Positions 27,400 through 35,377 of a DNA stretch of 64,000 bases are shown here, one piece after another. How positions within the stretch are numbered: the first letter of the stretch is position 1; each line of letters starts with the position of its first letter. The stretch is from Rouxiella silvae (GTDB taxonomy: Bacteria; Pseudomonadota; Gammaproteobacteria; Enterobacterales; Enterobacteriaceae). The position numbers and the translations under genes are program-made. The stretch is taken from assembly GCF_002093625.1 (NCBI RefSeq), contig NZ_MRWD01000017.1, positions 25,669 to 89,668 of the forward strand, given 5' to 3'. Below the pieces are notes generated by a model. It saw only the letters and a list, made by a program, of their open reading frames with translations, had not been told where the DNA came from and did not search any database.

Positions 27400-27419
27400 T
27401 TGTCTCTGGCCGCTGACAA
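27400..27419. promoter_or_regulatory. Ogr/Delta-type late activator site between FI and D
   Basis: TTGT-CTCTGGCCGCTG-ACAA, differing by one spacer base from the site at 3459-3478. Centred about 82 bases before FI and 67 before D. With activator centred at -55, transcripts would start roughly 28 bases before FI and 12 before D, so a single dyad could serve both directions. Confidence 0.8.
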
Positions 27420-27475
27420 CTCTTAGCGGCTGACGGCGCTCATGCGCGCGAGCGAGGATACAGGCAGGGGGATTT

Positions 27476-28591
27476 ATGCTGACTATTTTGAATGAAGATT
27501 TATCCATGCAGCCCGATCACCGGCTGTCCATTGACGGCGTCGTACTGACCGCGCTGGATGAAAGGTTGATGTCCTTATCACTCACTGATAATCGCGGCTT
27601 TGAGGCGGACAGATTGGAGCTGACCATTGACGACAGTGACGGGCGGGTTGTTATGCCGTCAAGGGGGGCGAAAATAGCCGTGGCGATTGGCTGGGCCGGT
27701 AAACCCCTGGTTGATAAAGGACTGTTTACGGTCGATGAAATCACCCATCAAGGGCCGCCTGACCGGTTAATTATTGCTGCGCGAAGTGCTGACTTTCGAG
27801 AAACTTTTAACGTCAAACGTGAGTACAGCTGGCATAACGTCAAAGTGAGTGATGTTGTCTCGGCCATCGCAGGGCGTTATGACCTTATCCCGGCGGTCAG
27901 CGCGTCACTCAAAGATATTGAGATTGACCATGCTGACCAAACGAATGAGTCAGATATCAGTTTTTTAACCCGCATGGCCGAAATGCTGGGCGCGATTGCG
28001 ACCATCAAGAACGGTCAATTACTTTTCATCGTGCCAGGCATGGGGGTGTCGCAAAGTGGCCGCGTACTGCCTGCCGTCATGATCACTCGCGCCTCGGGCG
28101 ATGGGCACTCTTTTCGTATCGCCGACCGCGACGCCTACACCGGCGTTCAGACTTACTGGCTGGATCTGAATTTTGGCAAGAAAAAGCCCACAACGGTGAA
28201 ACGCCGCAGGAAGAAAAAGCCGGTAGCCGTTACCCCTGCCTCAAGCAAAAAGGAGGGGGATTACATGGAGGGTGCGGAGGGTAACGTTTTTGTTATGCGT
28301 AAAACCTTCAAGACCGAGAGAGCAGCCAAGCGGGCAGCGGCGGCAAAGTGGCGTGAGTTGCAACGGGGGGCGGCGGAATTCAGTATTACCCTGGCACGCG
28401 GCAGAGAGGATTTATACCCTGAATTGCATGCCAACGTCAGCGGGTTTAAGCCCATTATCGACCAGGCAGACTGGGTTATTCACCGGGTCACCCATTCCAT
28501 TGACGATAGCGGATTCTTGACAGTGCTTGAGCTGGAAGTGAGGTTAACCAGTTGGGATGACGCAGAAGAGGACGACGGGGAAACAGAGTAG
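27476..28591 (+). CDS. D: P2-like tail protein gpD
   Basis: 371 residues, gpD family (P2 387), a tail tip/hub protein (T4 gp27-like). Recognisable by ALDERLMSLSLTDNRGFEADRLELTIDD near the start, the DVVSAIAGRYDL region and the YSWHNVKVSDV segment. Ribosome site AGGGGG precedes ATG 27476; an in-frame ATG at 27506 is a weaker alternative. On plus, divergent from FI, whereas in P2 it follows U on the same strand. A basic insert (KKKPTTVKRRRKKKP) lies at about 237-252. Confidence 0.94.
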   Translation: MLTILNEDLSMQPDHRLSIDGVVLTALDERLMSLSLTDNRGFEADRLELTIDDSDGRVVMPSRGAKIAVAIGWAGKPLVDKGLFTVDEITHQGPPDRLIIAARSADFRETFNVKREYSWHNVKVSDVVSAIAGRYDLIPAVSASLKDIEIDHADQTNESDISFLTRMAEMLGAIATIKNGQLLFIVPGMGVSQSGRVLPAVMITRASGDGHSFRIADRDAYTGVQTYWLDLNFGKKKPTTVKRRRKKKPVAVTPASSKKEGDYMEGAEGNVFVMRKTFKTERAAKRAAAAKWRELQRGAAEFSITLARGREDLYPELHANVSGFKPIIDQADWVIHRVTHSIDDSGFLTVLELEVRLTSWDDAEEDDGETE

Positions 28592-28650
28592 ATTAATATT
28601 TAGACTTATCTTAAAATAAGTTGAAATTAATCTGACAGCGGTGGTGTCTC

Positions 28651-28890
28651 ATGTTTACCTGTCCAAAGTGCGGCGCAAGCGCTAAAACCCGAACCAGCGT
28701 GATGCTGAGTAACGAAGTCAGACGCAGCTACCATCAATGTAATAACCTATCCTGTGGCAGTGCTTTCACCACGCTTGATGCAGTAGAGCACTTTCTCAAT
28801 AACGTATTACCCATGAAAGCGAATGCCGTCCCTAAAGGTTTATTCCCCAACTCAAATTACGGGGAAGACCAGCTTACCCTTTCACTCTGA
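28651..28890 (+). CDS. ogr: Ogr/Delta late transcription activator
   Basis: 79 residues, Ogr/Delta zinc-finger family. Cys4, Cys7, Cys30 and Cys35 form the CxxC...CxxxxC zinc site (FTCPKCGA, then YHQCNNLSCGSAF). It activates the phage late promoters through the RNA polymerase alpha subunit and would bind the dyads at 3459 and 27400. It follows D by 59 bases, a gap containing a near-palindrome ACTTAT-CTTAAA-ATAAGT. In P2 ogr is the last gene before the attachment site. Confidence 0.95.
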   Translation: MFTCPKCGASAKTRTSVMLSNEVRRSYHQCNNLSCGSAFTTLDAVEHFLNNVLPMKANAVPKGLFPNSNYGEDQLTLSL

Positions 28891-28902
28891 AGAACCGTTA
28901 AG

Positions 28903-28924
28903 CCCCAGATATCTGGGGGTTTTC
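28903..28924 (+). terminator. Terminator after ogr, near the prophage right end
   Basis: CCCCAGAT followed directly by ATCTGGGG, then GTTTT. Ends the D-ogr transcript. The attachment core (attR) should lie between here and the next gene, but it cannot be identified without the left end. Confidence 0.8.
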
Positions 28925-29052
28925 AGACTTAATTGTTTGACGTTTTCGGAGAGATGTCTTGTATTGTAATGACAGCTTACTAACGTAAAATGTAAAAGCA
29001 GCAATAGATTGTATTACACACATTTGTGAAAATAAAAATAAGGAAATAAACA

Positions 29053-29349
29053 ATGGCGAACATGGTTTTTTGCCGAGGTTGCGGTAAAGAAATTCATGAG
29101 TCAGCAAGAAGCTGTCCTCATTGTGGCGCAACGAGTCTTAGTGCTGGTAATAAAAATCGAATCACAGCGGCGCTATTGGCATTCTTCCTAGGTGGCATCG
29201 GCGCACATAAATTTTATCTGGGCAGAACTGGTCAAGGTATACTTTACCTAATCTTCTTTTGGACGTTGATTCCGTCCGTACTCGCATTCATAGAATTCAT
29301 CGTATACTTATGTTCTTCAGATGAAAACTTTGCAAAAAAATACGGCTAA
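29053..29349 (+). CDS. Zinc-ribbon and TM2-domain membrane protein
   Basis: 98 residues. The N-terminal zinc ribbon has Cys8, Cys11, Cys22 and Cys25 (FCRGCG, then CPHCG). Next is a TM2 domain: two transmembrane helices (about 38-52 and 60-85) joined by the typical GGIGAHKFYLGRTGQGILYL turn. Function unknown; TM2 proteins occur in both genomes and prophages. It sits just past ogr, so it could be the first host gene or a terminal prophage extra. AGGA precedes ATG; a strong terminator follows. Confidence 0.88.
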   Translation: MANMVFCRGCGKEIHESARSCPHCGATSLSAGNKNRITAALLAFFLGGIGAHKFYLGRTGQGILYLIFFWTLIPSVLAFIEFIVYLCSSDENFAKKYG

Positions 29350-29368
29350 CTCCGTAGCATGCATTAAT

Positions 29369-29399
29369 AAAAAAGGCCCCTTTTAGGGGCCTTTTTTTT
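29369..29399. terminator. Strong bidirectional terminator
   Basis: AAAAGGCCCC (29371-29380) pairs with GGGGCCTTTT (29386-29395), loop TTTTA, with A-run before and T-run after. It separates the TM2 gene from the copA promoter. Confidence 0.93.
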
Positions 29400-29462
29400 C
29401 GAAGTGTGGTCGCGTTGTGGACAGTGTTAATAAAAATCCTTTTCTATCAACATAATATTGCA

Positions 29463-29493
29463 TTGACCTTCCCCTTGCTGGAAGGTTTATTGT
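29463..29493 (+). promoter_or_regulatory. CueR-type copper promoter of copA
   Basis: TTGACC (-35, 29463-29468) and TATTGT (-10, 29488-29493) are 19 bases apart, the overlong spacer of MerR-family promoters. Between them lies the dyad ACCTTCCCCTTGCTGGAAGGT (29466-29486, shown as one 21-base site: ACCTTCC on the left, GGAAGGT on the right), which matches the E. coli copA CueR site. Copper-bound CueR would activate here. Confidence 0.93.
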
Positions 29494-29558
29494 ATATCAC
29501 GAGTAGGAATTGACCACTTAATCATTAAAACTGGGCATAACCGCCCCAAGGATATTTT

Positions 29559-32108
29559 ATGTCAAATACCACCGTATTGACTTTACAAGGCCTGTCCTGT
29601 GGCCACTGTGTAGCTTCAACGCGTAAGGCTCTGGAAGCCGTTGCTGGTACGCAAGACGTTGAGGTCACTATTGATAAGGCCGTAGTTAAAGGCGAAGCAA
29701 GCAGCCAAAGCCTGATCGATGCCGTCGAAAATGCGGGCTACCACGCTCAGTTGGCAACGGAGAATGCATCCCCAAAATCTGAGCCGCTGACTCTCCCTGA
29801 AGCTTCCGTGCCGGAACGTCAGTCAGCGGCCACTTCTTTTGTTCCGGCATCCGTCGAAAAACATCCTACAGCCGAAGGCGAAAGCGTTCAGCTTCTGCTC
29901 AGCGGGATGACCTGCGCCAGCTGTGTAAGCAAGGTTCAGCGTGCACTGGAAAAAGTCAGCGGTGTGACACGGGCAAGCGTTAATCTGGCTGAGCGTAGCG
30001 CATTGGTGCAAGGGGCAGAAAATGCCGATGCGCTGATTGAAGCTGTCGAAAAAGCAGGTTATGGCGCAGAAATTATTATCGATGAAACCCTGCGTCGTGA
30101 ACGACAGCAGCAAACGGCGCGCAGCAGTATGATCCGCTTTAGCTGGCAGGCGGCATTAGGTTTGGCGGCCGGCATCCCACTGATGGCCTGGGGGTTGTTG
30201 GGCGGTGAGATGATGGTTACCGCCAGTAATCAAAATGGCTGGCTCGTGGTCGGCATACTCACGCTGGCGATTATGGTTATCGCCGGTGGGCATTTCTATC
30301 GCAGCGCCTGGAAAAGCCTGATGCACGGCAGTGCCAACATGGACACCCTGGTTTCACTGGGCACCGGCGCAGCGTGGATATTCTCGTTTATGGTCACGCT
30401 GTGGCCCGAAGCTTTTCCTATGCAGGCACGACACTTGTATTACGAAGCGAGCGTGATGATAGTCGGGCTGATTAATCTCGGGCACGCACTGGAGCAACGG
30501 GGTCGTCAGCGATCGTCGAAAGCACTGGAACGTTTGCTGGATCTCACTCCTCCCACGGCGAGAGTTATCACCGACCAAGGTGAAAAGACGCTGGCTCTGT
30601 CTGAAGTTCAACCGGGTATGCTGCTGCGCCTGACTACCGGCGATCGCGTGCCGGTTGACGGTGAGATTCATCAGGGCGAAGCCTGGTTTGACGAGGCGAT
30701 GCTGACCGGCGAGCCTATCGCTCAGCATCGAAGATTGGGCGAGAAGATAAGCGCGGGTACGCAGGTCAAAGACGGCAGTGTGCAGTTCATAGCCAGCGCC
30801 GTGGGCGGTCAAACCCAGCTATCGCGCATCATTAATCTGGTACGTGAAGCACAAAGCAGCAAGCCGGAGATAGGCAAGCTGGCCGACAGAATTTCGGCCG
30901 TATTTGTTCCCATAGTGGTCGCTATTGCACTGCTGAGCGGCGCCGTGTGGTACTTTTTCGGCCCGCAACCGCAGCTGATGTACACGCTGGTGATCGTCAC
31001 AACGATATTGATCATTGCCTGCCCTTGCGCCTTGGGTTTAGCAACGCCAATGTCGATTACCGCGGGCGTTGGGCGTGCTGCCGAGTTTGGCGTGTTGGTC
31101 AAAGACGCCGACGCATTGCAAAAGGCCAGTACTCTCACCACGCTGGTGTTTGATAAAACCGGCACGTTAACCGAAGGCAAGCCACAGGTGGCAGAAATCC
31201 ACCTGTTTAACCATACGGAAGAAGAGCAGGCACTGCGCTGGGCCGCATCGCTGGAGCAAGGATCTCATCATCCCCTGGCGCAGGCCATTGCGGACAAAGC
31301 CGCCAGCATGGCGAAAACCGAGATTATCAACTTTCGCACTCTCGGCGGTTTAGGCGTGAGTGGTAACAGTGGCGACACCTCACTCCTGCTGGGCAACAGG
31401 GCACTGCTTGAACAACAGCAAATAGACTGCGGCATTGCTGACGCCCTGCTGTCGCAACAGGCGTCACAAGGCTTTACCCCTGTTTTGCTCGCTGCGGCAG
31501 GTAAAGTTGTTGCCGTATTCTCGATACGCGATTCGCTGCGTGAAGACAGCGCGGAGGCCCTGCAACGCCTGCATCAGCAAGGGTACAAGCTGGTGATGCT
31601 TACCGGTGACAATGAGCTTACTGCTCGGGCCATCGCCAAACTTGCCGGTATTGATGAGGTGATCGCTGGCGTACGCCCGGAGGGCAAAGCCGAGGCGGTG
31701 AAAACGCTGCAGGCGCGGGGTGAACAGGTGGCAATGATTGGCGACGGTATTAATGATGCACCAGCGCTGGCACAGGCAGACGTGGGGATAGCGATGGGAG
31801 GCGGCAGCGATGTTGCCATCGAAACGGCGGCCATTACCTTGATGCGCCCTAGCCTGCACGGTGTGGCCGATGCGCTGGCATTGTCTCAAGGTACGCTGCG
31901 AAACATGAAACAAAACCTGTTGGGTGCCTTCATTTACAACGTGATAGGTATTCCTGTGGCCGCAGGCGTACTTTATCCACTCACTGGCACATTGCTGAGT
32001 CCGATTGTCGCCGGAGCGGCTATGGCGCTGTCCTCCATCACCGTGGTCGCCAATGCTAACCGGCTGCTGCGTTTTAAGCCGAATAAATTTGTCGCTCACA
32101 AAAAATAG
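29559..32108 (+). CDS. copA: Copper-exporting P1B-type ATPase CopA
   Basis: 849 residues (E. coli 834). Pumps Cu(I) across the inner membrane to the periplasm. Two N-terminal metal domains carry Cys14/Cys17 (LSCGHC) and Cys119/Cys122 (MTCASC). Eight membrane segments follow, with the CPC transport motif in [10 protein letters not shown], the phosphorylated Asp in DKTGTLTEG and the hinge [10 protein letters not shown]. Preceded by a CueR promoter. A slip site and stem at 29771-29830 suggest that a 74-residue single-domain copper chaperone is also made from this gene. Confidence 0.97.
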   Translation: MSNTTVLTLQGLSCGHCVASTRKALEAVAGTQDVEVTIDKAVVKGEASSQSLIDAVENAGYHAQLATENASPKSEPLTLPEASVPERQSAATSFVPASVEKHPTAEGESVQLLLSGMTCASCVSKVQRALEKVSGVTRASVNLAERSALVQGAENADALIEAVEKAGYGAEIIIDETLRRERQQQTARSSMIRFSWQAALGLAAGIPLMAWGLLGGEMMVTASNQNGWLVVGILTLAIMVIAGGHFYRSAWKSLMHGSANMDTLVSLGTGAAWIFSFMVTLWPEAFPMQARHLYYEASVMIVGLINLGHALEQRGRQRSSKALERLLDLTPPTARVITDQGEKTLALSEVQPGMLLRLTTGDRVPVDGEIHQGEAWFDEAMLTGEPIAQHRRLGEKISAGTQVKDGSVQFIASAVGGQTQLSRIINLVREAQSSKPEIGKLADRISAVFVPIVVAIALLSGAVWYFFGPQPQLMYTLVIVTTILIIACPCALGLATPMSITAGVGRAAEFGVLVKDADALQKASTLTTLVFDKTGTLTEGKPQVAEIHLFNHTEEEQALRWAASLEQGSHHPLAQAIADKAASMAKTEIINFRTLGGLGVSGNSGDTSLLLGNRALLEQQQIDCGIADALLSQQASQGFTPVLLAAAGKVVAVFSIRDSLREDSAEALQRLHQQGYKLVMLTGDNELTARAIAKLAGIDEVIAGVRPEGKAEAVKTLQARGEQVAMIGDGINDAPALAQADVGIAMGGGSDVAIETAAITLMRPSLHGVADALALSQGTLRNMKQNLLGAFIYNVIGIPVAAGVLYPLTGTLLSPIVAGAAMALSSITVVANANRLLRFKPNKFVAHKK
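29771..29830 (+). promoter_or_regulatory. Programmed -1 frameshift signal in copA
   Basis: Heptamer C_CCA_AAA (29771-29777, codons 72-73) is followed after 5 bases by a perfect 10-bp stem, GCCGCTGACT (29783-29792) with AGTCAGCGGC (29821-29830). The loop contains a smaller hairpin, TTCCG/CGGAA. After slipping, the frame reads ATC then TGA (29780-29782). The product would be 74 residues holding only the first metal domain, like E. coli CopA(Z). Confidence 0.85.
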
Positions 32109-32245
32109 GCAGGTTTAGCCATCACCGACTCTGTTTATCAATAAAAGCTCTGTTGATAGGTAATTGTGCGTTAGAGAGTTTTCCCCCTGTTCCAATCTGC
32201 CCGTTAGCGCTAGCATGAAAGGCAATTGGAACAGGGAGACAACGC

Positions 32246-33055
32246 ATGATTTGGGATTTATTACACCGACTGGCTCGCTGGACTGGGCTCATTCCTCCCG
32301 CACAGTATCCCTACCCCGCTATCGATATTACGCTTGCCGGCGGGCGTAAATTTCATCTGGTAGGCAGCATCCATATGGGCACAGAAAACATGTCGCCGCT
32401 GCCTAAGCAGTTAATCCGTAAGGTCTCACAGGCAGATGCTCTGATCGTTGAGGCAGATATCAGCGGCAGTGAATCGCCTTTTGGAGAGCCAGAAGGTCTG
32501 GCTCCGCTCAGTGAACGCCTCGAAATACAGCAGTATCAGCAGATTGAGTGCCTGTGCGACGAAATAGGCATCCCGATGTATTCCCTCTCAGACCTGCCTT
32601 GTTGGCAAATTGCCCTGATGTTACAGGCGACTCAGGCACAGCGTTTAGGACTACGGGGTGAATACGGCATCGATTACCAGCTGCTAAGCGCGGCTAAAAA
32701 CCAGAATAAAAAGGTCATTGAGCTTGAAGGTGCGGAGCAGCAGCTCAAATTGCTAAAACAATTACCCGAAGACGGGCGCAGCCTGCTTGATGACACTCTC
32801 ACCCACTGGCACACTAATGCCAGACTGTTGCAAACGATGATTGGCTGGTGGCTCGACAGCCATCCTTCGACAGGTATCAGCCAACTGCCCGCCACCTTTG
32901 GTAATGCGCTTTATGACGTGCTAATGCACCAACGCAATCAGAGCTGGAAAAAGCAGTTGGAAAGCATGCCCGCAGGGAACTATGTGGTCGCGGTAGGTGC
33001 ACTGCATTTGTATGGTGAAGGGAATCTTCCCAGCCTGTTAAATCAAAAAAGTTAA
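32246..33055 (+). CDS. ybaP: TraB/GumN-family protein YbaP
   Basis: 269 residues (E. coli YbaP 264), TraB/GumN (TIKI-like) family. The two family signatures are present: the N-terminal GSIHMGTENMSPL and the C-terminal VAVGALHLYGEGNLPSLL, with a glutamate in LIVEADISG, residues that in TIKI-type proteases bind metal. The E. coli protein's role is unknown. Same place as in E. coli, between copA and the chiX-ybaK region. Confidence 0.92.
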   Translation: MIWDLLHRLARWTGLIPPAQYPYPAIDITLAGGRKFHLVGSIHMGTENMSPLPKQLIRKVSQADALIVEADISGSESPFGEPEGLAPLSERLEIQQYQQIECLCDEIGIPMYSLSDLPCWQIALMLQATQAQRLGLRGEYGIDYQLLSAAKNQNKKVIELEGAEQQLKLLKQLPEDGRSLLDDTLTHWHTNARLLQTMIGWWLDSHPSTGISQLPATFGNALYDVLMHQRNQSWKKQLESMPAGNYVVAVGALHLYGEGNLPSLLNQKS

Positions 33056-33079
33056 TTGCGCTGTTGTCCTTTTTGAGAC

Positions 33080-33176
33080 AAAAAAATGGCCAATATTTCT
33101 ATTGGCCAGTCAAAGAGGAATTTCATTTTTATTAATTATCGCGGCAGCATGAAGTTCTTGAGGAATCCATGCCGGC
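33080..33176 (-). ncRNA. chiX: ChiX (SroB/MicM) Hfq-dependent small RNA
   Basis: On the minus strand the core TAAAAATGAAATTCCTCTT and then TGGCCAAT...ATTGGCCA followed by seven T match the seed and terminator of E. coli ChiX, which also lies between ybaP and ybaK. The terminator stem is 33087-33094 with 33101-33108. A promoter TTGCCA-N17-TAACCT (33211 to 33183) places the 5' end near 33176. The 5' hairpin differs from E. coli. ChiX represses the chitoporin chiP and is titrated by chb mRNA. Confidence 0.93.
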
Positions 33177-33352
33177 GCGCGTAGGTTAGCAACGTGATTG
33201 TCATCTGGCAACTCTCAATTGCTCAAAAAACGCGCTTGGCGCTCGAATTTCATACTTTGTTCTTTAGTATCAAAAGATTGTGTAATGTGATTATTTTTTA
33301 GCTAATCAAGTTGTGCGCCTAATGCGCCAACTTTGTTACATGGAAAAGAAAA

Positions 33353-33832
33353 ATGACGCCCGCCGTAAAGCTTCTGGAAAAAAATAAAATCAGTTTCACC
33401 CTGCATCCCTATGAACACAGCAGTGATGAGACCAACTTTGGTGATGAAGCGGTAAAAAAACTCGGACTGGATGCCGCACAGGTTTATAAGACGTTATTAG
33501 TGGCGCTTAACGGTGAAGCAAAAAACCTGGCTGTAGCCATTACCCCCGTCGCCACCCAGTTGGATCTTAAAAAAGTCGCCAAGGCGCTGGGGGCAAAAAA
33601 AGCTGATATGGCTGACCCACAACTGGCGCAGCGCGTGACCGGTTACCTGGTCGGCGGCATCAGCCCACTAGGGCAGAAAAAACTGTTGCCGACGGTTATT
33701 GACAGCCCCGCGCAGCAGTTCACGACCATTTTTGTCTCTGGCGGCAAGCGAGGGCTCGATCTTGAGCTCTCGGCGGCAGATCTTTGCCGCTTACTCAACG
33801 GGCGCTTTGCGGAAATAGCAAAACGCGATTAG
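33353..33832 (+). CDS. ybaK: Cys-tRNA(Pro) deacylase YbaK
   Basis: 159 residues, exactly the E. coli length. A trans-editing enzyme that hydrolyses Cys mischarged on tRNA-Pro. The essential Lys46 is in QVYKTLLVA, and the YbaK-specific [17 protein letters not shown] loop is at about 101-117. In E. coli ushA separates it from fsr; here ushA is absent. Confidence 0.96.
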   Translation: MTPAVKLLEKNKISFTLHPYEHSSDETNFGDEAVKKLGLDAAQVYKTLLVALNGEAKNLAVAITPVATQLDLKKVAKALGAKKADMADPQLAQRVTGYLVGGISPLGQKKLLPTVIDSPAQQFTTIFVSGGKRGLDLELSAADLCRLLNGRFAEIAKRD

Positions 33833-33861
33833 TTTTTTTCTCTCACCCTTAAAATTACCCA

Positions 33862-33921
33862 ATAGATTTCGAGATGCAGGAAGGTCGCTTACTCGCCAGC
33901 AACGCGAAAGATGACGGGGAA
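33862..33921. repeat. Partial copy of a genomic intergenic repeat
   Basis: The words TAGATTTCGAGATGCAGGAAGG and, further on, GATGACGGG resemble the ends of the intergenic palindromic element seen in full near 46.7 kb and 49.8 kb and common in Serratia-like genomes (first word given as TAGATTTCGAG plus ATGCAGGAAGG). Lies directly before fsr. Confidence 0.4.
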
Positions 33922-33932
33922 AGAGTCAAATT

Positions 33933-35150
33933 ATGACCGATCGTAGTGAAGTACACATTCAGAAGAAAGACAGCGCGTTGAAAGGTACTGCATTTAAGAT
34001 ACTTACGGCGATTAGCGTGTCGCACCTGCTTAACGATATGCTGCAGTCGCTTATTCTGGCGATTTATCCGCTGTTGCAAAAAGAATTTACCCTGAGCTTC
34101 ACACAAATCGGGATGATTACGCTCACCTATCAGATAACAGCTTCTCTACTCCAGCCGCTAATTGGCCACTACACCGATAAGCACCCTAAACCTTATTCGC
34201 TACCGGTTGGTATGGGCTTCACGCTGGCTGGTTTGCTGTTGCTGGCGGTTGCGCAAAGCTTTGGCGTGATACTCATCGCCGCAGCGCTGGTTGGGACTGG
34301 CTCATCCATATTTCACCCCGAGTCCTCGCGGGTGGCACGCATGGCGTCAGGCGGTCGCCACGGTTTGGCGCAATCGCTTTTTCAGGTGGGTGGTAACTTC
34401 GGCAGCGCGCTAGGTCCCCTGTTAGCGGCAATTATCATTGCGCCTTACGGCAAAGGTAACGTGGCATGGTTTTCACTTGCCGCTCTGCTGGGCATGGTGG
34501 TGCTGCTGCAAGTCAGTAGATGGTATAGCCACCAGCAACAGTTGGCTAAAAAACGCGGACCCGTTCCTGTGCAGGTGAGTATTTTGCCAAGACGCACCGT
34601 GGCCCTCTCGCTCGGCATTCTGCTGGTATTGGTGTTTTCAAAATATTTTTATCTGACTAGCCTGAGCAGCTACTACACTTTTTACCTCATTCATAAATTT
34701 GGCGTCTCTATTCAGGAAGCGCAGTTTCATCTGTTTGGCTTCCTGCTTGCCGTAGCCGCCGGAACCATCATTGGCGGCCCAATCGGTGACAAGATTGGCC
34801 GTAAATATGTTATTTGGGTGTCAATACTCGGCGTCGCGCCCTTTACCCTGCTCTTACCACACGCCAATCTGTTTTGGACCAGCGTACTAAGCGTGATTAT
34901 CGGCGTCATTCTAGCCTCAGCGTTCTCCGCTATTCTGGTGTTTGCTCAGGAGCTTATTCCCGGGAAAGTAGGCATGGTATCGGGACTGTTCTTTGGACTG
35001 GCCTTCGGTATGGGCGGACTGGGTGCGGCTATACTAGGCTATGTGGCCGATAAAAAAGGAATAGAGGAGGTCTATCAAATATGTGCATTCCTCCCGCTTT
35101 TAGGAATACTGACCGCCTTTTTGCCAAATATCGAACGTAAATCCACTTAA
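33933..35150 (+). CDS. fsr: Fosmidomycin resistance / RosA-like MFS exporter
   Basis: 405 residues (E. coli Fsr 406). Twelve-helix major facilitator; the family stretch SHLLNDMLQSLILAIYPLLQKEF is in helix 1, with the motif GHYTDKHPKPYSL after helix 2 and the second-half GDKIGRKYVIWVS repeat. Exports fosmidomycin in E. coli; the Yersinia homologue RosA pumps cationic peptides and works with the neighbouring RosB/YbaL antiporter. The same fsr-ybaL pairing is present here. Confidence 0.95.
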   Translation: MTDRSEVHIQKKDSALKGTAFKILTAISVSHLLNDMLQSLILAIYPLLQKEFTLSFTQIGMITLTYQITASLLQPLIGHYTDKHPKPYSLPVGMGFTLAGLLLLAVAQSFGVILIAAALVGTGSSIFHPESSRVARMASGGRHGLAQSLFQVGGNFGSALGPLLAAIIIAPYGKGNVAWFSLAALLGMVVLLQVSRWYSHQQQLAKKRGPVPVQVSILPRRTVALSLGILLVLVFSKYFYLTSLSSYYTFYLIHKFGVSIQEAQFHLFGFLLAVAAGTIIGGPIGDKIGRKYVIWVSILGVAPFTLLLPHANLFWTSVLSVIIGVILASAFSAILVFAQELIPGKVGMVSGLFFGLAFGMGGLGAAILGYVADKKGIEEVYQICAFLPLLGILTAFLPNIERKST

Positions 35151-35377
35151 AACATTATATTAAAGGCTGATAATTCACTTTATGAACGCAAGGATATCGT
35201 TTTTTTATCAGCCATTTTCATGTTAATGCAGTGCAAATGAGCTCTTCAGCTAATTTTCTTGGCATTACTCGCATTTATCAACTTTAAAGCACTATTTTTT
35301 CACCTAAGGCGAGTTTTTTAAATTAAACTGAAAGTACCAGGTTCACGCTGTTCCGTGCATAACGAGAGGGAATCTTG

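Noticed and set aside
27328..27507. N-terminal extension of the sheath protein FI
   Set aside because: The extra 60 codons cross the Ogr site and overlap gene D; homology and a ribosome site place the start at 27327.
28592..28650. AT-rich near-palindrome ACTTAT...ATAAGT as a terminator of D
   Set aside because: The stem has almost no GC and lies too close to ogr; it may be an operator, but nothing supports a specific role.
33138..33206. 22-codon frame MTITLLTYARRHGF on minus as a small protein gene
   Set aside because: It overlaps the promoter and 5' end of ChiX and lacks a ribosome site; the ChiX match explains the locus.
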